Of a DNA stretch of 64,000 nt, positions 48,636-56,898 are shown one piece after another. Source of the DNA: Burkholderiales bacterium (lineage in GTDB: Bacteria; Pseudomonadota; Gammaproteobacteria; Burkholderiales; Burkholderiaceae_C); NCBI GenBank assembly GCA_016191525.1, contig JACPOK010000033.1:310001-374000 (forward strand), read 5' to 3'. Under the pieces are notes generated by a model, which saw only the letters and a list, made by a program, of their open reading frames with translations, searched no databases and was not told the DNA's origin. Each line of letters starts with the position of its first letter. Positions within the stretch are counted from its first letter, which is position 1. The translations under genes and the position numbers were made by a program.

Positions 48636-51600
48636 TTATTTGGCGACCAGGTCGCCGTGGTGGTGCGCCGGCTCGCCTTCGCTGGCCTCGGCCTTGTTGG
48701 CCCCGGGCACCTTGGCGCGCGCGAACAGCATGTACATCGTGGGAACCACGAAGATGGTGAGCAAGGTGCCCAGCGACATGCCGCCCACGATCACCCAGCC
48801 GATCTGGATGCGGCTTTCGGCACCCGCGCCGTGGGCCAGCGCCAGCGGCACCGCGCCCAGCACCATGGCGCCGGTGGTCATCAGGATCGGGCGCAGGCGC
48901 TGCGAGGCGGCCTTCACCAGTGCGTCGGCAATCTCCATGCCGTCTTCGCGCAGCTGGTTGGCGAATTCCACGATCAGGATGCCGTGCTTGGTGATCAGCC
49001 CCACCAGGGTGATCAGGCCGATCTGCGAGTAAACGTTCAGCGAGCCGCCCGACCACTTGAGCGCCAGCAGCGCGCCGATCATCGACAGCGGCACCGACAG
49101 CATGATCACCAGCGGGTCCACGAAGCTTTCGAACTGCGCCGCCAGCACCAGGAAGATGAACAGCAGCGCCAGCACGAAGACGATGGCCAGCGCGCCCTGC
49201 GAGTTGCGGAATTCGCGCGAGGTGCCGTTCAGGTCCGTCGTGTAGCCGGGCTTGAGCACCTTGGCCGCGGTGTCGTTCATGAAGGTCAGGGCCTGGCCCA
49301 GCGAATACTCGGGCGCCAGGTTGGCCGTGATGGAAACAGAGCGCCGCTGGCCGAAGTGGTTCAGCTCGCGCGGGCTCACGCTTTCGCGCACCTTCACCAG
49401 CGCGGACAGCGGGATCATGGTGTCGCCGCGGCCCCGCACGTTGATGCTGTCGATGTCTTCCGGCGTGGTGCGGCCGCTGGCGCGGTTCTGGATGATCACG
49501 TCGTATTGCTCGGCGTCGCGCTTGTAGCGCGTTACCTGGCGGCCGCCCAGCATGGTCTCCAGCGCCTTGGCCACCACTTCCACGCTGACGCCCATGTCGG
49601 CCGCCTTCGCGCGGTCCACGTCGATACGCAGCTCGGGTTTGTTCAGGCGCAGGTCCACGTCCACGCCCTGGATGCCGGGGTTCTTGCCGATCTCGTCGAG
49701 CATCTGCCGCGTCACCCGGTTCAGGTTCTCGTAGCTTTCCGAGGTCTGGATGACGAAATTCACCGGCCGGTCGCGAAAGCCCTGCCCCAGCGACGGCGGG
49801 GTGATGAGGAAGGCGTTGATGCCGGGCAGCCCGCCCACTTTCGGCGCCATCTCGCGCGCCATTTCCAGCGTGGTCTTCTTGCGTTCTTCCCAGTCCACCG
49901 CGCGGTACACCACGCTGCCTTGTGACACGGTGGGGTTGCCCAGGTTGGCGAAGATGCGGTCGAATTCGCTGTACTGCTGGCCCATGCGCTCCAGCGCCTT
50001 GGCATAGCGGTCGGTGTATTCCAGGGTGGCGCCGTCGGGCGCGTTGATCTGGGCCAGGATGGTGCCGCGGTCTTCCAGCGGGGACAACTCCGATTTCATC
50101 GTGGGCCACACAAGGAGGATGCCCGCCGCGCTGACCACCATCACGGCGATGACGATCCAGCGGGCCTGCAGCACCGCGCCACGGACACCGCCACGCCCGC
50201 CGGCCGGCGGCTGCCAGCGCGCCGAAAGGACCCAGCGCAACGCGCGCTCGTAGCGGCTGGACAGCGCCGTGAGCAGCCGCTCCATGGAGCGGTCGAACCA
50301 GTTCGGGTTGGGGTTGTGCTTGAGCAGCTGCGAGCACATCATGGGCGTGAGGGTCAGCGCCACGAAACCCGAAACCAGCACCGCGCCGGCCAGCGCCAGG
50401 GCGAATTCGACGAACAGGCGGCCCGTGCGGCCAGGGGTGAACGCCAGCGGCGCATACACCGCCACCAGCGTCAATGTCATCGTGATCACCGCGAAGCCGA
50501 TCTCGCGCGCGCCCTTGATGGCCGCCGAGAACGGGTCCAGCCCCTCCTCGATGTGGCGGAAGATGTTTTCCAGCATCACGATGGCGTCGTCCACCACCAG
50601 CCCGATGGCCAGCACCAGCGCCAGCAGGGTCAGCGTGTTGATGGTGAAGCCGCACAGCGCCATCAGCGCGAAGGTGCCGATCAGGCTCACCGGGATGGTG
50701 ACGATGGGAATGATGGACGCGCGCACGGTGCGCAGGAACACGAAAATCACCAGCGCCACCAGCACGATAGCCTCGACGATGGTGCGGTAGACGTTCTTCA
50801 CCGAACGGTCGATGAACAGCGAGTTGTCATTGGCGACGTCAATGGTGACGTCAGGGGGCAGGTCCTGCTTGAGCTTGGGGATCATGGCCCGCACACCCTC
50901 GGAAAGCGTCAGCGGGTTGGCGGTGGCCTGCCGGATCACGCCCACGGAGATGGCCTGGCGGCCGTTGAGCCGCACGTTGCTGCGCTCGTCGGCCGCCGCC
51001 TCCTCCACCCGGGCGATGTCGCGCACCTTGACCGGGAAGCCGTTGACGCTCTTGATCACGATGTCGGCGAACTGGGCCGGGCGCACCAGGTCGGTTTGCG
51101 AAGTCACGCTGAATTCGCGCTGCTGCGACTCGATCCGCCCGGCCGGCAACTCGAGGTTGCTGCGCCGCACCGCATCTTCCACGTCCTGGGTGGTGAGGCG
51201 GAAACCGGCCAGCTTGTCCGGGTCCAGCCACACCCGCATGGCGTACTTGCGCTCGCCGAAGATGCGCACGTCGGCCACGCCCGTCACCGTCTGCAGGCGC
51301 GACTTGACGATGCGGTTGACCAGGTCGTTGATCTGCAGCGGGGTGAGCGTGTCGCTGGTGAACGCCAGCCAGATCACAGGGAAAGCGTCGGCCTCCACCT
51401 TGGCGATCACGGGCTCGTCAATTGCCTGCGGCAGCCGGTTGCGCACGCGCGACGTCCTGTCGCGCACTTCGGCAGCGGCCGCGTCGGCATCCTTCTCCAG
51501 CCGGAAACGCACCGAAATCTGGCTCTGCTCGGCGCGGCTGATGGACGTGATAACGTCCACCGCGTCAATGCCCGCGATGGAATCTTCCAGCACCTTGGAG

Positions 51601-51788
51601 ACCTGGCTTTCGATCACTTCGGCCGAAGCGCCGGCGTATTTCACGCTCACGGTCACCACCGGCTCGTCGATCTTCGGGTATTCGCGCACAGCGAGGCGGT
51701 TGAAACTCACCGCGCCGATCAACAGCACCAGCAACGACAGCACCGTGGCAAACACCGGGCGGCGGATGGAAATTTCAGGCAACTGCAT
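48636..51788 (-). CDS. RND multidrug efflux permease (HAE1 family)
   Basis: 1050-residue resistance-nodulation-division pump of the hydrophobe/amphiphile efflux class, an inner-membrane trimer driven by protons. It shows a first span at residues ~12-30 (ATVLSLLVLLIGAVSF), the periplasmic porter domains, the central TM block with the proton-relay Asp pair in LALVLAIGLVVDDAIVMLEN, and a second half with YSQIGLITLVGLITKHGILI. The start is ATG 51788. Only a membrane fusion protein gene is upstream, 16 bases away. No outer membrane factor gene is adjacent, so it likely borrows a shared TolC/OprM-type channel, such as the one at 58612-60045. Confidence 0.95.
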   Translation of the reverse strand: MQLPEISIRRPVFATVLSLLVLLIGAVSFNRLAVREYPKIDEPVVTVSVKYAGASAEVIESQVSKVLEDSIAGIDAVDVITSISRAEQSQISVRFRLEKDADAAAAEVRDRTSRVRNRLPQAIDEPVIAKVEADAFPVIWLAFTSDTLTPLQINDLVNRIVKSRLQTVTGVADVRIFGERKYAMRVWLDPDKLAGFRLTTQDVEDAVRRSNLELPAGRIESQQREFSVTSQTDLVRPAQFADIVIKSVNGFPVKVRDIARVEEAAADERSNVRLNGRQAISVGVIRQATANPLTLSEGVRAMIPKLKQDLPPDVTIDVANDNSLFIDRSVKNVYRTIVEAIVLVALVIFVFLRTVRASIIPIVTIPVSLIGTFALMALCGFTINTLTLLALVLAIGLVVDDAIVMLENIFRHIEEGLDPFSAAIKGAREIGFAVITMTLTLVAVYAPLAFTPGRTGRLFVEFALALAGAVLVSGFVALTLTPMMCSQLLKHNPNPNWFDRSMERLLTALSSRYERALRWVLSARWQPPAGGRGGVRGAVLQARWIVIAVMVVSAAGILLVWPTMKSELSPLEDRGTILAQINAPDGATLEYTDRYAKALERMGQQYSEFDRIFANLGNPTVSQGSVVYRAVDWEERKKTTLEMAREMAPKVGGLPGINAFLITPPSLGQGFRDRPVNFVIQTSESYENLNRVTRQMLDEIGKNPGIQGVDVDLRLNKPELRIDVDRAKAADMGVSVEVVAKALETMLGGRQVTRYKRDAEQYDVIIQNRASGRTTPEDIDSINVRGRGDTMIPLSALVKVRESVSPRELNHFGQRRSVSITANLAPEYSLGQALTFMNDTAAKVLKPGYTTDLNGTSREFRNSQGALAIVFVLALLFIFLVLAAQFESFVDPLVIMLSVPLSMIGALLALKWSGGSLNVYSQIGLITLVGLITKHGILIVEFANQLREDGMEIADALVKAASQRLRPILMTTGAMVLGAVPLALAHGAGAESRIQIGWVIVGGMSLGTLLTIFVVPTMYMLFARAKVPGANKAEASEGEPAHHHGDLVAK

Positions 51789-51804
51789 GGTGCTGGCTCC
51801 TTTT

Positions 51805-53127
51805 TCAGGCCTTCTTGGGCCGCGACGCCGGCTTGGCCGTCTCGGCCGAGGCCGATGCGCAAGGGTTGGCGCCCTGGGGGCCACTGGCCCCGCCAGGCTT
51901 ACCGGGCTGGGCCGCTGCGGGCATTGCTGCGGCTTGGGCCGCGGGGGCCGGCGCCGGCCCCCGGACCGGGCCATCCGGCTTGGGCGCCACATCCAGCACC
52001 CGCACCGGCATGCCGTCCTTCTGCACGCGTTGCTGGCCGGCCGTCACGACCACGTCGCCTTCCTTCAGGCCGTCGACGATCTCGACCTTGCCCGGCCGGC
52101 GGATGCCGACCTTCACTTCCACCCGCTGCGCCACCTTGGTGTCCTTGTCCGGCCCGTCAACCAGGCGGATCACGAACTGGCGGCCGCCCTGCGGCACGAT
52201 GGCTTCCTCGGGCACGACCTTGGCGTTGTCGCGCTCGCCGAACACGGTGGTGATGCGTGCGAACATGCCGGGGCGCAGCTGCAGCGCCCGGTTGTCGATG
52301 CAGCCGCGGATGCCGACCGAGCGGCCGTTCGCATCCACCAGCGGGTCTACTGCCTGCACCATCGCCGTGAACTTGCGCCCGGGCAGCGCGTCGGTCTCCA
52401 CAACCGCGCGCTGGCCGCGCTGCACCTTGGTCTGGAAGCGTTCAGGCAGGCGGAAGTCCACGAAGATGGCTTCCAGATCTTCGATGTTGACGATGTCGGC
52501 GCCGTCCTTCAGGTAGTCGCCCACGCTGATGCCGCGGATGCCGGTGATGCCGTCAAATGGTGCCAGGATGCGCAGCCGCGCCGCCGTGGCCTGCGCCAGC
52601 GCCAGCTTGGCCTCAGAGACCTGCATGTTGGCCGCGCTCTCGTCCACAGAGCGCTGGCTGATGAAGTTCTGCGCCACCAGGTCCTGGTTGCGCTTGTGGT
52701 TGGCACGGGCGATGGAAAGCTCGGCCTGCGCCTGCTGCACCTGCGCCACCGGCAGCTGGTCGTCCAGCTGCACCAGCAGCTGGCCTCGCCGCACGCGCTC
52801 GCCGTCGCGGAAATTGAGCTTGGTCACCCGGCCGCTCACTTCGGGCCGCAGAACCACGCTCTGGCGCGAGCGCAGGCTGCCCACGGCTTGGGCATCATCG
52901 GTGAGCTTGAGCAGCTCGACCCGGGCTACCTCCACCGCCGGTGGCCGGCCGGCCGCTGCCGGAGCCCCGCCGCCCTGGGCAGCAGCCCCGGAGGCCGCGT
53001 TGCCCGTGGGCGCCAGCGCCACTTCCGCCGCCGGCTTGGCCGGCTGGTTCTGGTACCACCAGGCCGCGCCCGAGGCCGCGGCGATGCCGGCAATGGCGAC
53101 CGCGGTGTAAATTGCTTTCGAGGCCAT
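51805..53127 (-). CDS. RND efflux periplasmic adaptor (membrane fusion protein)
   Basis: 440-residue adaptor for the pump encoded 16 bases downstream. It has an N-terminal signal/anchor (TAVAIAGIAAASGAAWW), an Ala/Pro-rich linker, and the lipoyl-like half-motif VVLRPEVSGRVTKLNFRDGE. An alpha-helical hairpin (QVQQAQAELSIARANHKRNQ) leads into the second lipoyl half RILAPFDGITGIRG. The beta-barrel and membrane-proximal domains complete the fold. The C-terminal ~60 residues are Pro/Ala-rich and unlike the core. An inverted repeat at 53165-53185 lies upstream and may be an operator. Confidence 0.94.
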   Translation of the reverse strand: MASKAIYTAVAIAGIAAASGAAWWYQNQPAKPAAEVALAPTGNAASGAAAQGGGAPAAAGRPPAVEVARVELLKLTDDAQAVGSLRSRQSVVLRPEVSGRVTKLNFRDGERVRRGQLLVQLDDQLPVAQVQQAQAELSIARANHKRNQDLVAQNFISQRSVDESAANMQVSEAKLALAQATAARLRILAPFDGITGIRGISVGDYLKDGADIVNIEDLEAIFVDFRLPERFQTKVQRGQRAVVETDALPGRKFTAMVQAVDPLVDANGRSVGIRGCIDNRALQLRPGMFARITTVFGERDNAKVVPEEAIVPQGGRQFVIRLVDGPDKDTKVAQRVEVKVGIRRPGKVEIVDGLKEGDVVVTAGQQRVQKDGMPVRVLDVAPKPDGPVRGPAPAPAAQAAAMPAAAQPGKPGGASGPQGANPCASASAETAKPASRPKKA

Positions 53128-53164
53128 GGAAAAAGAACGTCCGTCGGGGTTATGTAATCGGTAT

Positions 53165-53185
53165 TTGGTTACTTATGGAAACCAA
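53165..53185. promoter_or_regulatory. Inverted repeat upstream of the efflux adaptor gene
   Basis: TTGGTT (53165-53170) and AACCAA (53180-53185) flank nine bases, 38 bases before the adaptor start. The size suits a TetR- or MarR-type repressor, but no regulator gene is next to it. Confidence 0.4.
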
Positions 53186-53280
53186 CCTGACAATGTAGCA
53201 GCAGCCCGTGCCGGAGGCACCAAAAAGCCCTGACCGTCTGATGCGCACGCCACACTTTTGGTTGCGCGTTTACCCTGCCT

Positions 53281-53739
53281 TTACATTCCCGGATGCTGGC
53301 CCAGCGCGACCTCCACGCCGCGATTGGCCAGGGCATCGGCCCGCTCGTTGCCGGCGTCGCCGTTGTGGCCCCTGACCCAGCGCCAGTCGATGGTGTGTCC
53401 GCCCTGGCTGACCAGCTTGTCCAGCTGCTGCCACAGGTCCACGTTTTTCACCGGCTGTTTGGCGGCCGTGCGCCAGCCCTTGGCCTTCCAGCCGGGCAGC
53501 CATTCGGTGATGCCCTTGAGGACGTACTGGCTGTCCAGGTGCAGCGTGACGCTGCAGGGCCGCTTGAGGGCCTGCAACGCCTCGATCACCGCCATCATTT
53601 CCATCCGGTTGTTGGTGGTGCCCAGTTCCCCGCCGAACAGCTCCTTTTCGGTTTCACCCGATATCAGCAGCACGCCCCAGCCGCCGGGGCCGGGGTTGCC
53701 CTTGCAGGCGCCGTCGGTGTAGATCTCTATCGCGTTCAA
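53281..53739 (-). CDS. rnhA: Ribonuclease HI
   Basis: 152-residue RNase HI, which cuts RNA in RNA-DNA hybrids. The four acidic metal ligands are in [16 protein letters not shown] (Asp), [13 protein letters not shown] (Glu), [12 protein letters not shown] (Asp) and [15 protein letters not shown] (Asp, after the catalytic His). The basic handle [17 protein letters not shown] is present. It starts at TTG 53739 with a strong GAGGAG seven bases upstream, overlapping the stop of the methyltransferase gene, a pairing common in betaproteobacteria. Confidence 0.96.
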   Translation of the reverse strand: MNAIEIYTDGACKGNPGPGGWGVLLISGETEKELFGGELGTTNNRMEMMAVIEALQALKRPCSVTLHLDSQYVLKGITEWLPGWKAKGWRTAAKQPVKNVDLWQQLDKLVSQGGHTIDWRWVRGHNGDAGNERADALANRGVEVALGQHPGM

Positions 53740-54509
53740 AAAAACTCCTCTGTCTCGCGGTGGCTGCGGTTGGCCAGGGGGACCGGCGCGGTGGCGGCGG
53801 AGGCGGGCGATGTCCAGGCCCGCCCTATCAGTTTGATGCCCCGCACCCGCTTCACGGCCACGATGAAATAGGCCGCCCCGAAGATGGGCCACCAGCGGGG
53901 GCCGGCGCCGTCCATCCAGTCAAAGCGGTCCAGCCATTTTTCATGGCGCATGGCGGGCTTGTAGCAGCCAAAACTGCTGGACTCGACCTCGAAACCCAGC
54001 AGCCGCAGCCAGTCGCGCAGGCGCCGGTAGCCGATGAATTCGCCGGCGTCGGGCAAATAAAGCTCGCCGAACCCCAGCCGGCGGTACAGGTGGGCCCGGC
54101 GCTGGCGCAAGCCCCACAGGCTGGCCGGGTTCAGACAGCAGATCACCACCTTGCCTTCGGGCACCAGCACACGTTCCACCTCGCGCAGCGTGGTGTGGGG
54201 GTCGGTATTGAGCTCCAGCGAGTGCGGCAGCACCACCAGATCAAGGCTGGCCTCCTCGAAGGGCAGGGCCGAGAAATCGGCCATCAGCGCAGGCCGCGTG
54301 CGCCCGGGCTGGGGCTCGCGCAGGGCCAGCCACTTGTGCGGCATGCGGTTGGTGCGCAGTGTGTCAAGCTCCGGCAAGCCGAGCTGCAGCGCGTGATAGC
54401 CGAAGATGTCGGGCAACGCACGGTCGAACTCGGCCTGCTCCCACGCCAGCAGGTACTGCCCGGGCGGGGTTTCAAACCACTGCTGCATTCCTATAATCGG
54501 GTCGCTCAT
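53736..54509 (-). CDS. SAM-dependent methyltransferase (class I)
   Basis: 257-residue methyltransferase-domain protein. The central part has the SAM-fold blocks [20 protein letters not shown] and [20 protein letters not shown], then [20 protein letters not shown], which resemble the UbiE/BioC-like group. The exact substrate is unknown. Conserved gene order methyltransferase-rnhA with gloB divergent is common in Burkholderiales. The start is uncertain: ATG 54509 ([11 protein letters not shown]) overlaps the gloB start codon on the other strand, and ATG 54488 ([10 protein letters not shown]) would leave the gloB -10 box outside the gene. The stop overlaps rnhA. Confidence 0.88.
   Translation of the reverse strand: MSDPIIGMQQWFETPPGQYLLAWEQAEFDRALPDIFGYHALQLGLPELDTLRTNRMPHKWLALREPQPGRTRPALMADFSALPFEEASLDLVVLPHSLELNTDPHTTLREVERVLVPEGKVVICCLNPASLWGLRQRRAHLYRRLGFGELYLPDAGEFIGYRRLRDWLRLLGFEVESSSFGCYKPAMRHEKWLDRFDWMDGAGPRWWPIFGAAYFIVAVKRVRGIKLIGRAWTSPASAATAPVPLANRSHRETEEFF
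54492..54497 (+). promoter_or_regulatory. gloB: -10 box (TATAAT) of gloB, near-leaderless
   Basis: Perfect TATAAT ending 10 bases before the gloB ATG; transcription would start about four bases before the start codon. Confidence 0.55.
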
Positions 54510-55281
54510 GAAGTTAATACCGCTGCCCGCGTTTGCCGACAACTATCTCTGGCTTTTGCACGACGGGCGTCGCGCCCTGGTGGTCGATCCCGGCGATGCG
54601 GGGCCGGTGCTTGCTGCCTTGCAGCAACACGGCCTGCAACTGGAAGCGATTCTAGTCACGCACCACCACGCCGACCATATCGGCGGGCTGGACCAGGTGC
54701 GCAATGCCACCGGCGCCAGGGTGTTCGGGCCCGCCCACGAGGTCATCCCCGCGCCGCTGGACAAGCTGGTGGACGGTGACCACATCACCGCGCTGGGCCT
54801 GGATTTCCGGGTGTTCGACGTGCCCGGCCACACCTCGGGCCACATCGCCTATTACTGTCCCGGCGTGGACGGCGCCCCCTTGCTGTTTTGCGGCGACACG
54901 CTGTTCTCGGGCGGCTGCGGGCGCTTGTTCGAGGGCACGCCGGCCCAGATGCTGCATTCGCTGGACAAGCTGGCGGCGCTGCCCGGCAACACGCGGGTGT
55001 GCTGCACGCATGAATACACGCTTTCCAACCTGAAATTTGCGCGTGCCGTGGAACCCGGCAACGCCGATCTGATCCATTACCAGGAGCAGTGCGAGGCGCT
55101 GCGGGCCCGGGGCGAACCCACCCTGCCCTCGAACATCGACCTGGAGCGGCACATCAACCCGTTCCTGCGCACCCGCGAAAGCGCCGTCATGGAGGCCGCC
55201 AGAGCCTTCGACGCCGAGACAACACATGACGAGGTGGGCGTTTTCGCCGCCATTCGCCAATGGAAAAACGAGTTCAGATGA
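54508..55281 (+). CDS. gloB: Hydroxyacylglutathione hydrolase (glyoxalase II)
   Basis: 257-residue metallo-beta-lactamase-fold enzyme that hydrolyses S-D-lactoylglutathione to D-lactate and glutathione in methylglyoxal detoxification. The binuclear metal motif THHHADHIGGL is near residue 51; FDVPGHTSGHIAYY, FCGDTLFSGGCGRLFEG and CTHEYTLSNLKFA supply the remaining ligands and substrate contacts. The stop overlaps the mltD start (ATGA). A perfect TATAAT lies only 10 bases before the start codon. Confidence 0.96.
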   Translation: MKLIPLPAFADNYLWLLHDGRRALVVDPGDAGPVLAALQQHGLQLEAILVTHHHADHIGGLDQVRNATGARVFGPAHEVIPAPLDKLVDGDHITALGLDFRVFDVPGHTSGHIAYYCPGVDGAPLLFCGDTLFSGGCGRLFEGTPAQMLHSLDKLAALPGNTRVCCTHEYTLSNLKFARAVEPGNADLIHYQEQCEALRARGEPTLPSNIDLERHINPFLRTRESAVMEAARAFDAETTHDEVGVFAAIRQWKNEFR

Positions 55282-56783
55282 AGCTTCATCCCATCGCCGG
55301 CCTTGCCATCTTGCTCTGGCTGGCCGGCTGCGCCACCGCCCCCTCCACCCCGCCCGCACCCACCGCCGCGCCAGCGCCCGCCACGGCCGCGCGCGCGCCC
55401 GATGCCACCCCGGTGATCCCCGGCGGCGCGCTGCAGCCCATCACCGCGGCCCAGGCCGCTTCGCAGGGGGTGGCGCAGCTGCTGCCGCCGGCCGACCTGT
55501 GGGAGCGCATCCGGCGCGGTTTCCGCATGCCCAACCTGGAGACCGACCTGGTCCGCCAGCAGGAGCAGTGGTACACCTCGCGGCCCGAATACATCCAGCG
55601 CATGACCGAGCGCTCGCGCAAATACCTGTTCCACATCGTCGAGGAGCTGGAGCGCCGCAACATGCCCACCGAGCTGGCGCTTCTGCCCTTCATTGAAAGC
55701 GCGTTCAACCCGCAGGCCGTCTCCAGCGCGCGCGCCGCGGGCATGTGGCAGTTCATGCCGGCCACCTGCACCTATTTCGAGCTGAAGCAGAACGTGTTCC
55801 GCGACGACCGGCGCGACGTGCTGGCCTCCACCCGCGCCGCGCTGGACTACCTGCAGAAGCTGCACGGCATGTTCGGCGACTGGCACCTGGCGCTGGCCGC
55901 CTACAACTGGGGCGAAGGCAGCGTGAGCCGCGCCATCGCGAAGAACCAGCGCAGCGGGCTGGGCACCGGCTACACCGACCTGGTCATGCCCAATGAAACC
56001 CGGGCCTACGTGCCCAAGCTGCAGGCCGTGAAGAACATCGTGGCCAATCCCGAGTCGCTGCGCGCCGAGCTGCCGCTGATCGAGAACCACCCCTACTTCC
56101 AGTCGGTGCTGGTCCCGCGCGACATCGACGTGGAGCTGGCGGCCCGCCTGGCCGACGTGAAGATCGACGACTTCAAGGCGCTGAACCCGTCGGCCAACCG
56201 CCCGGTGATCCTGGCTGCCGGCACGCCGCAGATCCTGCTGCCCTGGGACAACGCCACGGTGTTCCAGCGCAACTTCGAGGCCTACACGGCCGGCCAGTAC
56301 GCCAGCTGGACCGCCTGGAGCGCGCCTGCCACCATGAGCGTGACCGAAGCCGCCAGGCGGGTGGGCATGAGCGAGAACGATCTTCGCAACGTGAACACCA
56401 TTCCCCCGCGCATGCTGATCAAGGCCGGCTCGGTCCTGATCGTGCCGCGAACGGCGCAGGTTCGTGACGACGTCACGAGCCACGTGGCCGACAACGGCCA
56501 GCTGAGCCTGGCCCCCGAGATGGTCACCCGGCGCACCACCGTCAAGGCTGGCAAGCACGACACGGTGGCCACCATTGCCCGGCGCCTGCGGCTGAATGTG
56601 GCCGAAGTGGCCGGCTGGAACAGCGTGGGCACCTCGGCCGCCTTCAAGGCCGGCCAGCAGGTCGTGGTGTACCTGCCTGTGCGGGTCGGCCCCGCCCGCG
56701 CCGCGCAAGCCAAGCCGGGCGTGCGGGCCAAGGCCACGGCCCGCGCTTCGGCGAAGAACATCGTAAAAAAACCGCGCCGCTAG
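55278..56783 (+). CDS. mltD: Membrane-bound lytic murein transglycosylase D-like lipoprotein
   Basis: 501-residue lytic transglycosylase that cleaves peptidoglycan glycan strands with anhydro-muramyl products. A lipoprotein signal ends in LAGC (residue 18), followed by an Ala/Pro-rich linker. The SLT domain (about residues 115-260) has the catalytic Glu in LALLPFIESAFNPQAVS and the block AAGMWQFMPATCTYF. Two LysM-like glycan-binding segments follow (MSVTEAARRVGMSENDLRNV; KAGKHDTVATIARRLRLNV). The tail is basic (Lys/Arg/Ala-rich). It is coupled to gloB by an ATGA overlap. Confidence 0.94.
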   Translation: MKLHPIAGLAILLWLAGCATAPSTPPAPTAAPAPATAARAPDATPVIPGGALQPITAAQAASQGVAQLLPPADLWERIRRGFRMPNLETDLVRQQEQWYTSRPEYIQRMTERSRKYLFHIVEELERRNMPTELALLPFIESAFNPQAVSSARAAGMWQFMPATCTYFELKQNVFRDDRRDVLASTRAALDYLQKLHGMFGDWHLALAAYNWGEGSVSRAIAKNQRSGLGTGYTDLVMPNETRAYVPKLQAVKNIVANPESLRAELPLIENHPYFQSVLVPRDIDVELAARLADVKIDDFKALNPSANRPVILAAGTPQILLPWDNATVFQRNFEAYTAGQYASWTAWSAPATMSVTEAARRVGMSENDLRNVNTIPPRMLIKAGSVLIVPRTAQVRDDVTSHVADNGQLSLAPEMVTRRTTVKAGKHDTVATIARRLRLNVAEVAGWNSVGTSAAFKAGQQVVVYLPVRVGPARAAQAKPGVRAKATARASAKNIVKKPRR

Positions 56784-56898
56784 CCCTCCCCTGGTTTTTG
56801 CCTACAAACTGCAGAGGCACGCGCCTACGGGCGTGTCAGCGCGCAGGCACTAGCCTTCGTCACGCCGCCTTGTGTGCGGCGCTTCAAGGAGAGAAGGC

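Noticed and set aside
50316-52253. Long plus-strand open frames antisense to the RND pump and its adaptor
   Set aside because: His/Arg/Gln-rich translations typical of shadows in GC-rich DNA; the minus-strand frames carry well-known motifs.
53819-53850. CTATCAGTTTGATGCCCCGC in the methyltransferase gene, reminiscent of the repeat
   Set aside because: It lacks the ATAGC arm and the later blocks, and the protein there looks normal for the family.
56820-56895. Inverted repeats upstream of phoD as a pho box or terminator
   Set aside because: CACGCGCC...GGGCGTGT is imperfect and has no T-run, and no CTGTCAT-like direct repeats are present.
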